A stretch of DNA of 40,161 nucleotides from a virus, in IMG/VR virus record IMGVR_UViG_3300002040_004255, positions 1 to 40,161 of that record. The stretch is one strand, 5' to 3'. The translations under genes and the position numbers were made by a program. The notes beneath the pieces are model-generated. The model was given only the letters and a program-made list of their open reading frames with translations. It did not search any database and was not told the origin of the DNA. Each line of letters begins with the position of its first letter. Position 1 is the first letter of the stretch. Positions 1 to 5,822 of this stretch are shown one piece after another.

Positions 1-1833
1 TTATTCGTATTGAGCACTCCACTTAGGAATATCTATCACTGGCATCTTATCAATCGCCTGATGAAGCTCTGAGTAGATACCGTAGTTACGCCCCGTATTA
101 CCCGCATTTGAGTGCCCTGTTATCGCATTTTGGACATCCTCACGCATGACCTTTCTGGCTTCGGTGATAAAACGATGACGGAATGCATGTAGATGTTTTA
201 GGCTACCGTAATGCTCAATATCGAGTGTCATAAAGGCTTTTCTCAGATAACGTGCAACCGTGGAGTGATACTTAGCCTTACCGTTGGCCTTGAGCATTGG
301 GAATAATCGCCCCTCTGTTGGCAAGGTATTCAGGTAATCCAGTAACCCTAACCGAATAAGAGCCTGACAAATTGGTACCCTTCTAGACTCACCCGTCTTA
401 ACGGATTGGTCGTCACGTCCATCCTGAATATGGAAATACCATCGCTCGCTATTATCGCTATCCTGCTTGATATCTTTCACGTAAAGCTGAGCAATCTCCT
501 CTGCCCTTGCTCCGGTGTAGGCCAGAATAACAGGCAACCAGTAAGGAGCTTCACCGTATCTTGTCTTTTGAGCATGAGTACGTTGACTAAAGAGTGACAG
601 GGAGAAAATCTTCGTCAGTTCGGTATTTGAGTAGCCCGGATCTCTAATTAACTTAACCTTTTCTGTGCCGAGCGACGCCTTATGGCAAGGATTCTTCGGC
701 AGAATATCTAAATCGACCGCCTGCTGGAAATACCCCGAAATCAAATTAAGTTCCTTATGAGCTGTATTGCGGCTCACACAAGCCAATCCACGTTTTTCTG
801 CGATGTCTATTTGCTGCTGGAAGGGTAATGCTCGTATCTTTAGGCTTGGTCTACTCGGACAGCGGATGATCCACTTGAAGAAATTACGCATGTCCAGCTT
901 TTGGATTTCACCAATGGGTTTATCGGCAAAAAACTCTATCAGTCGCTGACAAGGACAATTGCGTTCTCTTTGCCATGATATGAAATCACTCTCTGAACTC
1001 ACAATCTTCTTCTGGTCATTCACCCAATCAATCAACTGCGAAACGCTAGAAGATACAGATATTTTACCTTCCTTTTGTTTGCTTGGAGCTTTACTGCTGG
1101 TGTCCTTGGTAGTAACTATAAGGCCTAAATCCTTAAGCTGCTGTAACGCATCACCACTCGGCTCTGTAGGTTCGATCTTCGTATCAGGTAGATTCGGCTC
1201 AAAACCTCGATTTAGCTCCCGCCGAATGAGTTCTTGTTTACGCCTATCGAGTTGCTCATGATCGATAGCGGAATTACAGAGCTTGATACAAGCTTTTGCT
1301 AATTGTATTGCGAGATATAGTCTTAATGAATGGTCGTAGAGTGAGTATTGAGAAAGCACAAGGGCTTCATCAACGAATGCACTCATATGCCGCACAAAGC
1401 GTTGTTCTTCTGTTTGTTGGCGACTTGTTCCATTAGCTTCATGGAGCATTTCGAGCGGCTCGCTGAACCACTCAGTCATGCTTGCAAGTCCTTCGGGAGT
1501 TTCGAGCAGATATCTTGCTTGAATGTCTGCTTGCGTTAGCCGTCCATGCTCATGAGCCACCCAATAGCTGACAATAGCATCTAACTGAGCTGAAGATATT
1601 CTCTGCTCGTTCTCTTGATTGTCGAATCGCGACTGAGCACGAGCAATTGCAGACTCGAACTCCGCAATCACACCAGCAGCCCTTGTTTTGGCTTCATAGG
1701 CATCCTTAGTCTCTAGGCTTCGCTTAAGCTCAACTTTGCCATCAAGAAAAGGCCGTAAATGCTTAGGAATAACCTTGCGGATTTTCCAGATTCCAGACTT
1801 TGGATCACTGTATGGTTGAATCATAAATGCCAT
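1..1833 (-). CDS. int: Tyrosine recombinase, phage integrase
   Basis: A 610-aa site-specific recombinase that would join attP to a host tRNA-Ser gene and, with a directionality factor, reverse this. The N-terminal 70 residues (IWKIRKVIPKHLRPFL region) resemble the N-terminal domain of the long proteobacterial phage integrases. The C-terminal third carries the catalytic set in order: Arg in TGARAEE (about residue 442), HAFRH (His-x-x-Arg, about 549-553), GHS, and the Tyr nucleophile in GRNYG (about 582). The stop codon is at base 1, so the protein is complete. The start ATG has only a weak ribosome site, and two copies of GGTGGTACAAAA lie directly before it, suggesting self-binding or autoregulation. 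The gene lies next to the attachment sequence at 1965-1991 and reads away from it. At 610 aa it is longer than lambda Int (356 aa). Confidence 0.95.
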   Translation of the reverse strand: MAFMIQPYSDPKSGIWKIRKVIPKHLRPFLDGKVELKRSLETKDAYEAKTRAAGVIAEFESAIARAQSRFDNQENEQRISSAQLDAIVSYWVAHEHGRLTQADIQARYLLETPEGLASMTEWFSEPLEMLHEANGTSRQQTEEQRFVRHMSAFVDEALVLSQYSLYDHSLRLYLAIQLAKACIKLCNSAIDHEQLDRRKQELIRRELNRGFEPNLPDTKIEPTEPSGDALQQLKDLGLIVTTKDTSSKAPSKQKEGKISVSSSVSQLIDWVNDQKKIVSSESDFISWQRERNCPCQRLIEFFADKPIGEIQKLDMRNFFKWIIRCPSRPSLKIRALPFQQQIDIAEKRGLACVSRNTAHKELNLISGYFQQAVDLDILPKNPCHKASLGTEKVKLIRDPGYSNTELTKIFSLSLFSQRTHAQKTRYGEAPYWLPVILAYTGARAEEIAQLYVKDIKQDSDNSERWYFHIQDGRDDQSVKTGESRRVPICQALIRLGLLDYLNTLPTEGRLFPMLKANGKAKYHSTVARYLRKAFMTLDIEHYGSLKHLHAFRHRFITEARKVMREDVQNAITGHSNAGNTGRNYGIYSELHQAIDKMPVIDIPKWSAQYE

Positions 1834-1835
1834 CG

Positions 1836-1860
1836 TTTTGTACCACCCTTTTGTACCACC
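1836..1860. repeat. Tandem TTTTGTACCACC repeats, candidate Int arm sites
   Basis: Two exact 12-bp copies of TTTTGTACCACC (1836-1847 and 1849-1860) are separated by one base and lie immediately upstream of the integrase start. Their position beside the attachment core and at the integrase promoter suggests integrase arm-type binding sites that could also repress int. The function is inferred. Confidence 0.6.
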
Positions 1861-1933
1861 TTAAGGTGCCAAAGGTTGGTAAGCCATTGGATGAAGCAAC
1901 TATAATTCAATAGGTTATTGTTAGAAAAGAAAA

Positions 1934-1955
1934 AACCCGACCATGTGATCGGGTT
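1934..1955 (-). terminator. Terminator following the tRNA-Ser 3' end
   Basis: The minus strand reads AACCCGA, an 8-base loop, then TCGGGTT followed by more T residues: a standard rho-independent terminator 10 bases past the tRNA CCA end. In a lysogen it would restore both the 3' end of the host tRNA gene and its terminator. Confidence 0.8.
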
Positions 1956-1964
1956 CTTAGAATG

Positions 1965-1991
1965 TGGCGGTGAGAGAGGGAGTCGAACCCT
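1965..1991 (-). other. attP: attP core: 3' end of a tRNA-Ser gene
   Basis: On the minus strand the segment reads as a T loop (GGGTTCGACTCCC), the acceptor 3' strand TCTCACC, discriminator G and CCA. This matches the end of a bacterial tRNA-Ser whose 5' acceptor strand would be GGTGAGA. No D arm, anticodon or long variable arm follows on the 5' side, so it is not a working tRNA gene. A 3'-only tRNA copy beside int is the normal form of a phage attachment site: integration would rebuild an intact host tRNA. The exact crossover cannot be set without the host sequence. Confidence 0.85.
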
Positions 1992-2005
1992 ATTATGTTG
2001 TTTTT

Positions 2006-2069
2006 CAGTCCGTTTATGTCCGCGTTTTGTAAGGGTTTAGCTGTTTTCACTCAGGACTATAGCGGACAC
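2006..2069. repeat. Paired inverted GTCCG/CGGAC doublets, candidate arm sites
   Basis: AGTCCG (2007-2012) and TGTCCGC (2017-2023), ten bases apart, are mirrored by AGGACT (about 2052-2057) and GCGGACA (2062-2068). This gives two inverted doublets around an A/T-rich centre on the late-gene side of the tRNA core. They could bind integrase, an excisionase or a host bending protein. The assignment is by position only. Confidence 0.45.
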
Positions 2070-2081
2070 AAAAGACCTGTG

Positions 2082-2103
2082 TTTTGCCCAGATTTTGCCC
2101 AGA
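2082..2103. repeat. Perfect tandem 11-bp repeat TTTTGCCCAGA
   Basis: Two abutting exact copies of TTTTGCCCAGA (2082-2092, 2093-2103) lie 90-110 bases from the tRNA core. They share the TTTTG start with the int-side repeats and have the same orientation, as expected for arm-type sites on the opposite arm of attP. Confidence 0.55.
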
Positions 2104-2198
2104 CTTTTTAAAGTGTAAAAAGCGCGCTTTTCAATTCGACTCCTCGTTCAGGAACACACTTGCCAGTCGTGCTCCTTCACAATTAATAAGGAATGCTT

Positions 2199-2414
2199 AT
2201 GCACTTAATAGCTATGCTTGTACTGATGATTTTAGGTTATGCCGCTGGCGAGAATATTAGCTGGCTGCTTGGTCTGCCGATCATGTGTTTGGGGTTGTAT
2301 ATGCTTGATGTCGGCGGGAAGAAAGCTCGGGGGTGGAGACAAGATCAGGAGGCTTTATTTTTTTTGCTTGGCTTAATTGGCATGGTGCTTATGATCCTTG
2401 AGGATCTATTTTAG
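2199..2414 (+). CDS. Small membrane protein of unknown function
   Basis: About 71 residues, largely hydrophobic, with two or three likely membrane segments (residues about 2-15, 22-36, 51-69) and a short charged middle (KKARGWRQDQE). I do not recognise a family. The ATG at 2199 is preferred over 2193 because AAGGA at 2188-2192 is then six bases upstream. It is a plus-strand gene against the main operon direction, between attP and the immI-like operon, and ends at a terminator hairpin. That isolated site beside the attachment site is typical of lysogenic conversion genes, but a function cannot be stated. Confidence 0.6.
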   Translation: MHLIAMLVLMILGYAAGENISWLLGLPIMCLGLYMLDVGGKKARGWRQDQEALFFLLGLIGMVLMILEDLF

Positions 2415-2418
2415 CAAA

Positions 2419-2438
2419 AAGCCGGAATAATCCGGCTT
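2419..2438. terminator. Bidirectional terminator hairpin
   Basis: AAGCCGGA, loop ATAA, TCCGGCTT, with A-rich and T-rich flanks, lies between the convergent ends of the plus-strand membrane gene and the minus-strand gene ending at 2464. It can serve both directions. Confidence 0.75.
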
Positions 2439-2463
2439 CTTATTCATACTAATTCAGTACGTT

Positions 2464-2892
2464 TTAGGCTGACTCTTGCATCAATATTCCCTCGTTCGCC
2501 ATCGTTAACAACTCGTTATTATCCAAGTTATTAATCTCGTCCTTTAACAATACTGCTGATGGTACTAACCAGTTCTCTATCTCCTCAAAAAAACCGACCA
2601 CCTGCCCTCTAAAGGCCGCTTGATCTACATTTTCATTCAATGGATTGTTACCAAACATATCCAGAGCGATTGTCTGTAACGTGCCGAACTGTCGTGACGC
2701 AGCATGTTCTGACAAGTGTTTAATGTAAATCTTCGCTAACGCCTTACCCGTTAATAACCCGCCGCAATAACCGCCCGTTGTGGGCACTTTCCAAAACGAT
2801 AACAATCCGTTAGGTTTTTTGTTCGATTTACCAATAAATGGCAATGCGTGCAGTGGTAACGCTGGGTTACGCTTAAATTTAAGTGTATTCAT
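2464..2892 (-). CDS. Hypothetical protein, last gene of the arc-ant operon
   Basis: 142 residues, soluble, no recognised domain. The N-terminus is basic and Pro-rich (KFKRNPALPLHALPF), and the C-terminal half is acidic and helical. The start ATG has GGTGA six bases upstream and is eight bases past the antirepressor stop, so it is almost certainly co-transcribed with it. In this position it would be made only when the Arc-like operon is derepressed. It could assist the antirepressor or act on the host; the sequence does not say which. Confidence 0.65.
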   Translation of the reverse strand: MNTLKFKRNPALPLHALPFIGKSNKKPNGLLSFWKVPTTGGYCGGLLTGKALAKIYIKHLSEHAASRQFGTLQTIALDMFGNNPLNENVDQAAFRGQVVGFFEEIENWLVPSAVLLKDEINNLDNNELLTMANEGILMQESA

Positions 2893-2900
2893 AGCGTCAC

Positions 2901-3656
2901 CTATTGCGCTGGTTGAGATAAGGTTGCAGACAAGTGGGTTAACCCTTTAGGGGTTACCCTGACTTGTGAGGTAATCTTGGTGCTACCATCACCGCGATCT
3001 ACCTCAGTGATTTTATGCTCCAGAAAACCTTGCTGTAACTTGTCTTGATACCCAAGCCAGCTGGAGCCCGGTCTGCGGTAAATCCACTTTTTGCGCTGTA
3101 ACAGATCGAATAAGTCTTTAGGCCGTTGCTGCAACTGCTTGGCCGCATCGGTAATGCACAGGCTACCGTCTGCGGTGGCAATGCGATCAAGCGCTGCCGC
3201 CTTAGGTTGGATGACCTTGATTTGATCTTCCAATGCCAGCACTTTTTCAGAATACCCCAATAGCAAGCTGCGCATTGTTGCTGGGTCGCGCAATGCCTCC
3301 ATTGGGTCGATAGTAACGGGCTGCAACTTGCCAGTGCGATAGTCTAAAAAGACTTGGTTCACTTTGAGTTGAAATGCTGGGCTGATCCAACCAGCATAGG
3401 AAACCGCAAGCAGTTCGTGGGCGAAAGTACCTGGGGTGGAACCGCCTTTAACTGAATTGATTAATTTATGACCTAAGCTGGAATTCCTGCTTAGCTCTTC
3501 TGTCAGCTCTTGAGCCTGTTTGTTTGCAAGCCACATAGATGGACGTTTTGAGTTTTCACCGCCACTCGCTTTATGCAATGCATTCAGGTTAAAACGGCCT
3601 TGGTCATCGGTGGTGATCGCTACACCAGCAATAGTCGGTAGATATTGACTGCCCAT
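2901..3656 (-). CDS. ant: KilA-N / KilAC antirepressor
   Basis: 251 residues from the ATG at 3656, chosen because GGAGG lies six bases upstream (an in-frame extension to 3704 overlaps the previous gene). Residues 1-110 match a KilA-N DNA-binding domain (GRFNLNALHKASGG, RPSMWLANK, then GTFAHELL and the FQLKVNQVF end). Residues about 140-245 match the KilAC antirepressor domain (LALEDQI, ITDAAKQLQQRPKDLFDLL, the Tyr/Arg-rich WIYRRPG loop, VRVTPKGL). Proteins of this type bind and inactivate the CI-type prophage repressor. The gene lies in an operon headed by an Arc-like repressor, as ant does in P22. P22 Ant has a different N-terminal domain, so the role is assigned by domain plus context. Confidence 0.85.
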   Translation of the reverse strand: MGSQYLPTIAGVAITTDDQGRFNLNALHKASGGENSKRPSMWLANKQAQELTEELSRNSSLGHKLINSVKGGSTPGTFAHELLAVSYAGWISPAFQLKVNQVFLDYRTGKLQPVTIDPMEALRDPATMRSLLLGYSEKVLALEDQIKVIQPKAAALDRIATADGSLCITDAAKQLQQRPKDLFDLLQRKKWIYRRPGSSWLGYQDKLQQGFLEHKITEVDRGDGSTKITSQVRVTPKGLTHLSATLSQPAQ

Positions 3657-3657
3657 C

Positions 3658-3930
3658 TTACACCTCCGCCATGTCGTTATTGATAAAGGCAGTGACGGCT
3701 TCACGCCACTTGGTCAGTTCAGTCACGCTCAGCATGGAAGCTGGCATATTGCTGATCTGCCAATAGCGCTGCAACAACTCTATGGCGCAGCGGCCTTTGC
3801 TGCGGCTAATCTCAGGGTTAAAGGTCGCAAGGGTTAACTCTGGTTTATGATCTGGCTTTATCTCTGCGACATTGTTTGCAAACGGGGATGTTGTCTTTAG
3901 TTTTTGCGGAACATTGTTTATACTCAACAT
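3658..3930 (-). CDS. Hypothetical protein in the arc-ant operon
   Basis: 90 residues from the ATG at 3930, which has AAGGTGAT at the right distance; the longer frame to 4002 overlaps the previous gene and lacks a site. The N-terminal 40 residues look disordered. The C-terminal 45 are helical, with GRCAIELLQRYWQIS and TELTKWREAVTAFI. Its stop is one base from the antirepressor start, and the antirepressor ribosome site lies in its final codons, so the two are translationally linked. No family recognised. Confidence 0.6.
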   Translation of the reverse strand: MLSINNVPQKLKTTSPFANNVAEIKPDHKPELTLATFNPEISRSKGRCAIELLQRYWQISNMPASMLSVTELTKWREAVTAFINNDMAEV

Positions 3931-3940
3931 GGTAATCACC

Positions 3941-4165
3941 TTACTTTGCTTGTTTGGTTGGTTCGTTAGCCTCAACTGTTGGCGCAGTTGGGGCTTTTTC
4001 ATTAATACTGATCTTATCTTTTACGTTAAACTGGCAATAAAAAGCACTCTGAATTAAAAATTTAAGCATTACTCTTGCTGAAACCCCTTTTCCCCTCGCT
4101 AACTGCTTGATCATAAATCTTAATGATGGTGTGTACTCATCCGCGCCAACGTAAACCTTGCTCAT
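3941..4165 (-). CDS. Small basic protein in the arc-ant operon
   Basis: 74 residues. The ATG shares bases with the TGA of the Arc-like gene (ATGA overlap) and has GCAGGAGG upstream, so coupling is tight. The N-terminal half (SKVYVGADEYTPSLRFMIKQLARGKGVSARVMLKFLIQSA) looks like a compact helical or strand-helix-helix fold with basic residues; the C-terminus is Pro/Thr/Glu-rich. A second ribbon-helix-helix-like protein is possible but no diagnostic motif is seen. Confidence 0.65.
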   Translation of the reverse strand: MSKVYVGADEYTPSLRFMIKQLARGKGVSARVMLKFLIQSAFYCQFNVKDKISINEKAPTAPTVEANEPTKQAK

Positions 4166-4335
4166 TTATCCTCCTGCTTTTTGTTCCCTATGGCGTAAGC
4201 CTTTTTCAATTGAAAAATGATTTCTGAGTTGGCAGAACGCTCGCTAATAGCCCCGCTTTCCTTAACAGCATCCAGTAGTTCCTCTGGAATCCGAAGTGGA
4301 AATTTCGATTTTTCCTTTTTGGTAGATACAGCCAT
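4162..4335 (-). CDS. arc: Arc-like ribbon-helix-helix repressor, 57 aa
   Basis: A 57-residue gene. Residues 11-17 (KFPLRIP) align with the Arc DNA-contact strand QFNLRWP, residues 18-26 (EELLDAVKE) with helix A, and 33-45 (RSANSEIIFQLKK) with the RSVNSEIYQRVME helix. The size equals P22 Arc (53 aa). GGTGA lies four bases before the ATG, and the stop overlaps the next start as ATGA. It heads the operon that ends with the antirepressor. By analogy it should bind the palindrome upstream and limit its own operon. Known from family: RHH proteins bind as dimers or tetramers through the N-terminal strands. Inferred: the operator and the role. Confidence 0.85.
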   Translation of the reverse strand: MAVSTKKEKSKFPLRIPEELLDAVKESGAISERSANSEIIFQLKKAYAIGNKKQEDK

Positions 4336-4385
4336 TGATTCACCATCCTTAAACCGTTAAATTTCAGATATTGAGTTACAGTTAC

Positions 4386-4408
4386 CCTGACTTCACTTTG
4401 AAGTCAGG
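4386..4408. promoter_or_regulatory. Operator-like palindrome O1 between Arc-like and Mnt-like genes
   Basis: A perfect inverted repeat CCTGACTTCA-CTT-TGAAGTCAGG in the divergent intergenic region. Its core GACTT-N7-AAGTC recurs at 4423-4439. A 10-bp-arm palindrome between two divergent RHH genes is the expected binding site for the Arc-like and/or Mnt-like proteins, comparable to the P22 Pant/Pmnt operators. It lacks a T tract and is not at a gene end, so it is not a terminator. Confidence 0.75.
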
Positions 4409-4422
4409 ATTAAGACTAGACC

Positions 4423-4439
4423 GACTTTAAAATGAAGTC
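4423..4439. promoter_or_regulatory. Second operator-like site O2 over the Mnt-like start codon
   Basis: GACTT-TAAAATG-AAGTC repeats the GACTT-N7-AAGTC core of O1, centre to centre 34 bp away (about three helical turns), and covers the ATG at 4432. Binding there would block transcription or initiation of the Mnt-like gene itself. Only the five-base arms are conserved, so the case rests on identical spacing and position. Confidence 0.55.
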
Positions 4440-4872
4440 AATAGGAAATATTTTGGATATTCAAAAAACAGCTTTACGAATCCCTAAAGACTTACACAAG
4501 ATTATTGTTGATGCGGCTGCATCAAACGGGAGAACGATGAACGCTGAAATTGTTCATCGCCTTGAGTCTAGCTTTTTAAGTCAAATAACCCCCGACGAAC
4601 TGCTAACCCCAAGCGAAGCCAAAGCCATCGCTAAGGAAGCTCGGCAAAACCTATATAACGTCTTGTTTAGTCATTGCGTTGCTGAAATCAATAAAGCGGC
4701 AAGAAGTGGATCAGAGCTAGCGTACATTAATGCACTTAGCATTGTTGGTGAAGATTACTTTGATGACGAAAGCGCAATATGTTTAGAGGTGATTAACCCT
4801 GTCATGCAAACCCTTACTGAAGCAGGCTATAAGGTAGAGATAAGTGACGAAAGTATTGTGGTTAGCTTTTAA
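4432..4872 (+). CDS. mnt: Mnt-like ribbon-helix-helix DNA-binding protein with long C-terminal domain
   Basis: 146 residues. Residues 12-18 (KTALRIP) form the DNA-contact strand, 19-31 helix A, and 33-45 (GRTMNAEIVHRLE) the conserved turn and helix B of the Arc/Mnt family. P22 Mnt has 82 residues; the extra C-terminal part here (residues 55-146, helical then a short strand region VEISDESIVVSF) is unassigned and may carry oligomerisation. The gene is divergent from the Arc-like operon, the same geometry as P22 mnt-arc-ant. In a lysogen it would keep the antirepressor operon off. The ATG is inside O2 and has no ribosome site. TTG at 4453 with AGGA six bases upstream is an alternative start that would keep the whole RHH fold. 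Confidence 0.8.
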   Translation: MKSIGNILDIQKTALRIPKDLHKIIVDAAASNGRTMNAEIVHRLESSFLSQITPDELLTPSEAKAIAKEARQNLYNVLFSHCVAEINKAARSGSELAYINALSIVGEDYFDDESAICLEVINPVMQTLTEAGYKVEISDESIVVSF

Positions 4873-4877
4873 TATAA

Positions 4878-4898
4878 AAGGCCGCATATAGCGGCCTT
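4878..4898. terminator. Terminator between convergent genes
   Basis: AAGGCCGC, loop ATATA, GCGGCCTT. The minus-strand exit is followed by TTATATT, so it best serves the end of the late operon; the plus-strand exit is weaker. It separates the Mnt-like gene from the lipoprotein gene. Confidence 0.75.
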
Positions 4899-4904
4899 AA
4901 TGTG

Positions 4905-5789
4905 TTAGAAAGGGATGTTTGTATAGCTTATCGTGTAATCAATCTTGTTTGTCACATAAGGCTTGTCGCTACCGCTAAACTTCTGGCTTTTTACAAAATC
5001 AGCCTTAACCACTCCGATTTTTGGGTAATACCAGTAAAAGCCTTCCGTTAGGTAATACACTTTTCCAACTGCTCCAAGATAGCTTAACTCACGGTACATT
5101 TTTACTTTGTAAGTTTCAAAGCTACCCAAATTAGTATTGATAACCTCCTTGCTTACAACATTCCACTTAACTATTGAATCATAAAAGTTTTCAGGATTTG
5201 TAAGAAATGCTGTTACTCGCCGATCGCTTTTGCCTTGATACTCCCAGTTATATCCAACTTTAAACTCACTTGGCGACATAGCTACTGGGTAACAAGTGTT
5301 TTCACTAATCGAATAAGCGATACACTTCAAATCGTCGCCACTAAGCGCATCAACAACCACAGTATCTTTATCTGAGATAAGATGAAATCCTCCTGAAACC
5401 TCAGGGTAATCAGTACGGCTAACCTGAATAAATCGTTCAGTTAATGGCTGTTCAACACCTCCGTCCATATCTGACTTATAAGCAGCGATTAACGACTTAC
5501 CATTATCAAAAGCTACTTCAATCGGATCAGTTTCAATTGTCCAGTCTAACTTGCCGTCTTTCCAATACTGGCCTGAGCCATCCTCATACGTTTGATCATA
5601 ATTAAATGTATAGGAAATATAGTCACCAAGTTCATAGTGTCGCAATTTTGCCCCCTGTAAAGGGTGGTCTATTTGCTGAACTGGCGGATTTGTTGGTTCT
5701 GGTGTTGTACTTTGTTCATCGCCTCCACCGCCACCACATCCAGACAGCACAAGTATTCCTATACATGAAAGTAATTTGTAATTATTCAT
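4905..5789 (-). CDS. Phage-encoded lipoprotein, function unknown
   Basis: 294 residues from the ATG at 5789 (AAGGGAC just upstream; the in-frame ATG at 5804 lacks a site). The N-terminus MNNYKLLSCIGILVLSGC is a lipoprotein signal with lipobox LSGC, so Cys18 would be lipid-modified, followed by a Gly run and a Pro/Thr-rich linker. The rest is strand-rich with many aromatic residues and no recognised domain. It is the last gene of the late operon, 33 bases after the giant ejection gene. Phage lipoproteins in such sites are known either as lysogenic conversion products or as receptor-blocking proteins made late (for example T5 Llp); which applies here is not visible. Confidence 0.75.
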   Translation of the reverse strand: MNNYKLLSCIGILVLSGCGGGGGDEQSTTPEPTNPPVQQIDHPLQGAKLRHYELGDYISYTFNYDQTYEDGSGQYWKDGKLDWTIETDPIEVAFDNGKSLIAAYKSDMDGGVEQPLTERFIQVSRTDYPEVSGGFHLISDKDTVVVDALSGDDLKCIAYSISENTCYPVAMSPSEFKVGYNWEYQGKSDRRVTAFLTNPENFYDSIVKWNVVSKEVINTNLGSFETYKVKMYRELSYLGAVGKVYYLTEGFYWYYPKIGVVKADFVKSQKFSGSDKPYVTNKIDYTISYTNIPF

Positions 5790-5822
5790 AAAGTCCCTTT
5801 TCATGGTTAAACAACGCTCAAC

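Larger units (their letters stand above)
1834..2198. other. Non-coding attP module between int and the immI/late end
   Basis: This 365-base stretch has no credible gene. From left to right it holds paired GGTGGTACAAAA repeats, a rho-independent terminator, the 3' part of a tRNA-Ser, a pair of inverted GTCCG/CGGAC doublets, a perfect tandem of TTTTGCCCAGA, and the ribosome-binding site of the small plus-strand gene. Repeats on both sides of a short tRNA-identical core fit the core-plus-arm architecture of tyrosine-recombinase attP sites. The arm assignment is inference from position and repetition. Confidence 0.75.

Noticed and set aside
1965-1991. A complete tRNA-Ser gene
   Set aside because: Only T arm, acceptor 3' strand and CCA are present; there is no anticodon or D arm upstream on the minus strand.
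4386-4408. Terminator in the divergent intergenic region
   Set aside because: There is no T tract on either side and both neighbouring genes start here, so an operator is the better reading.
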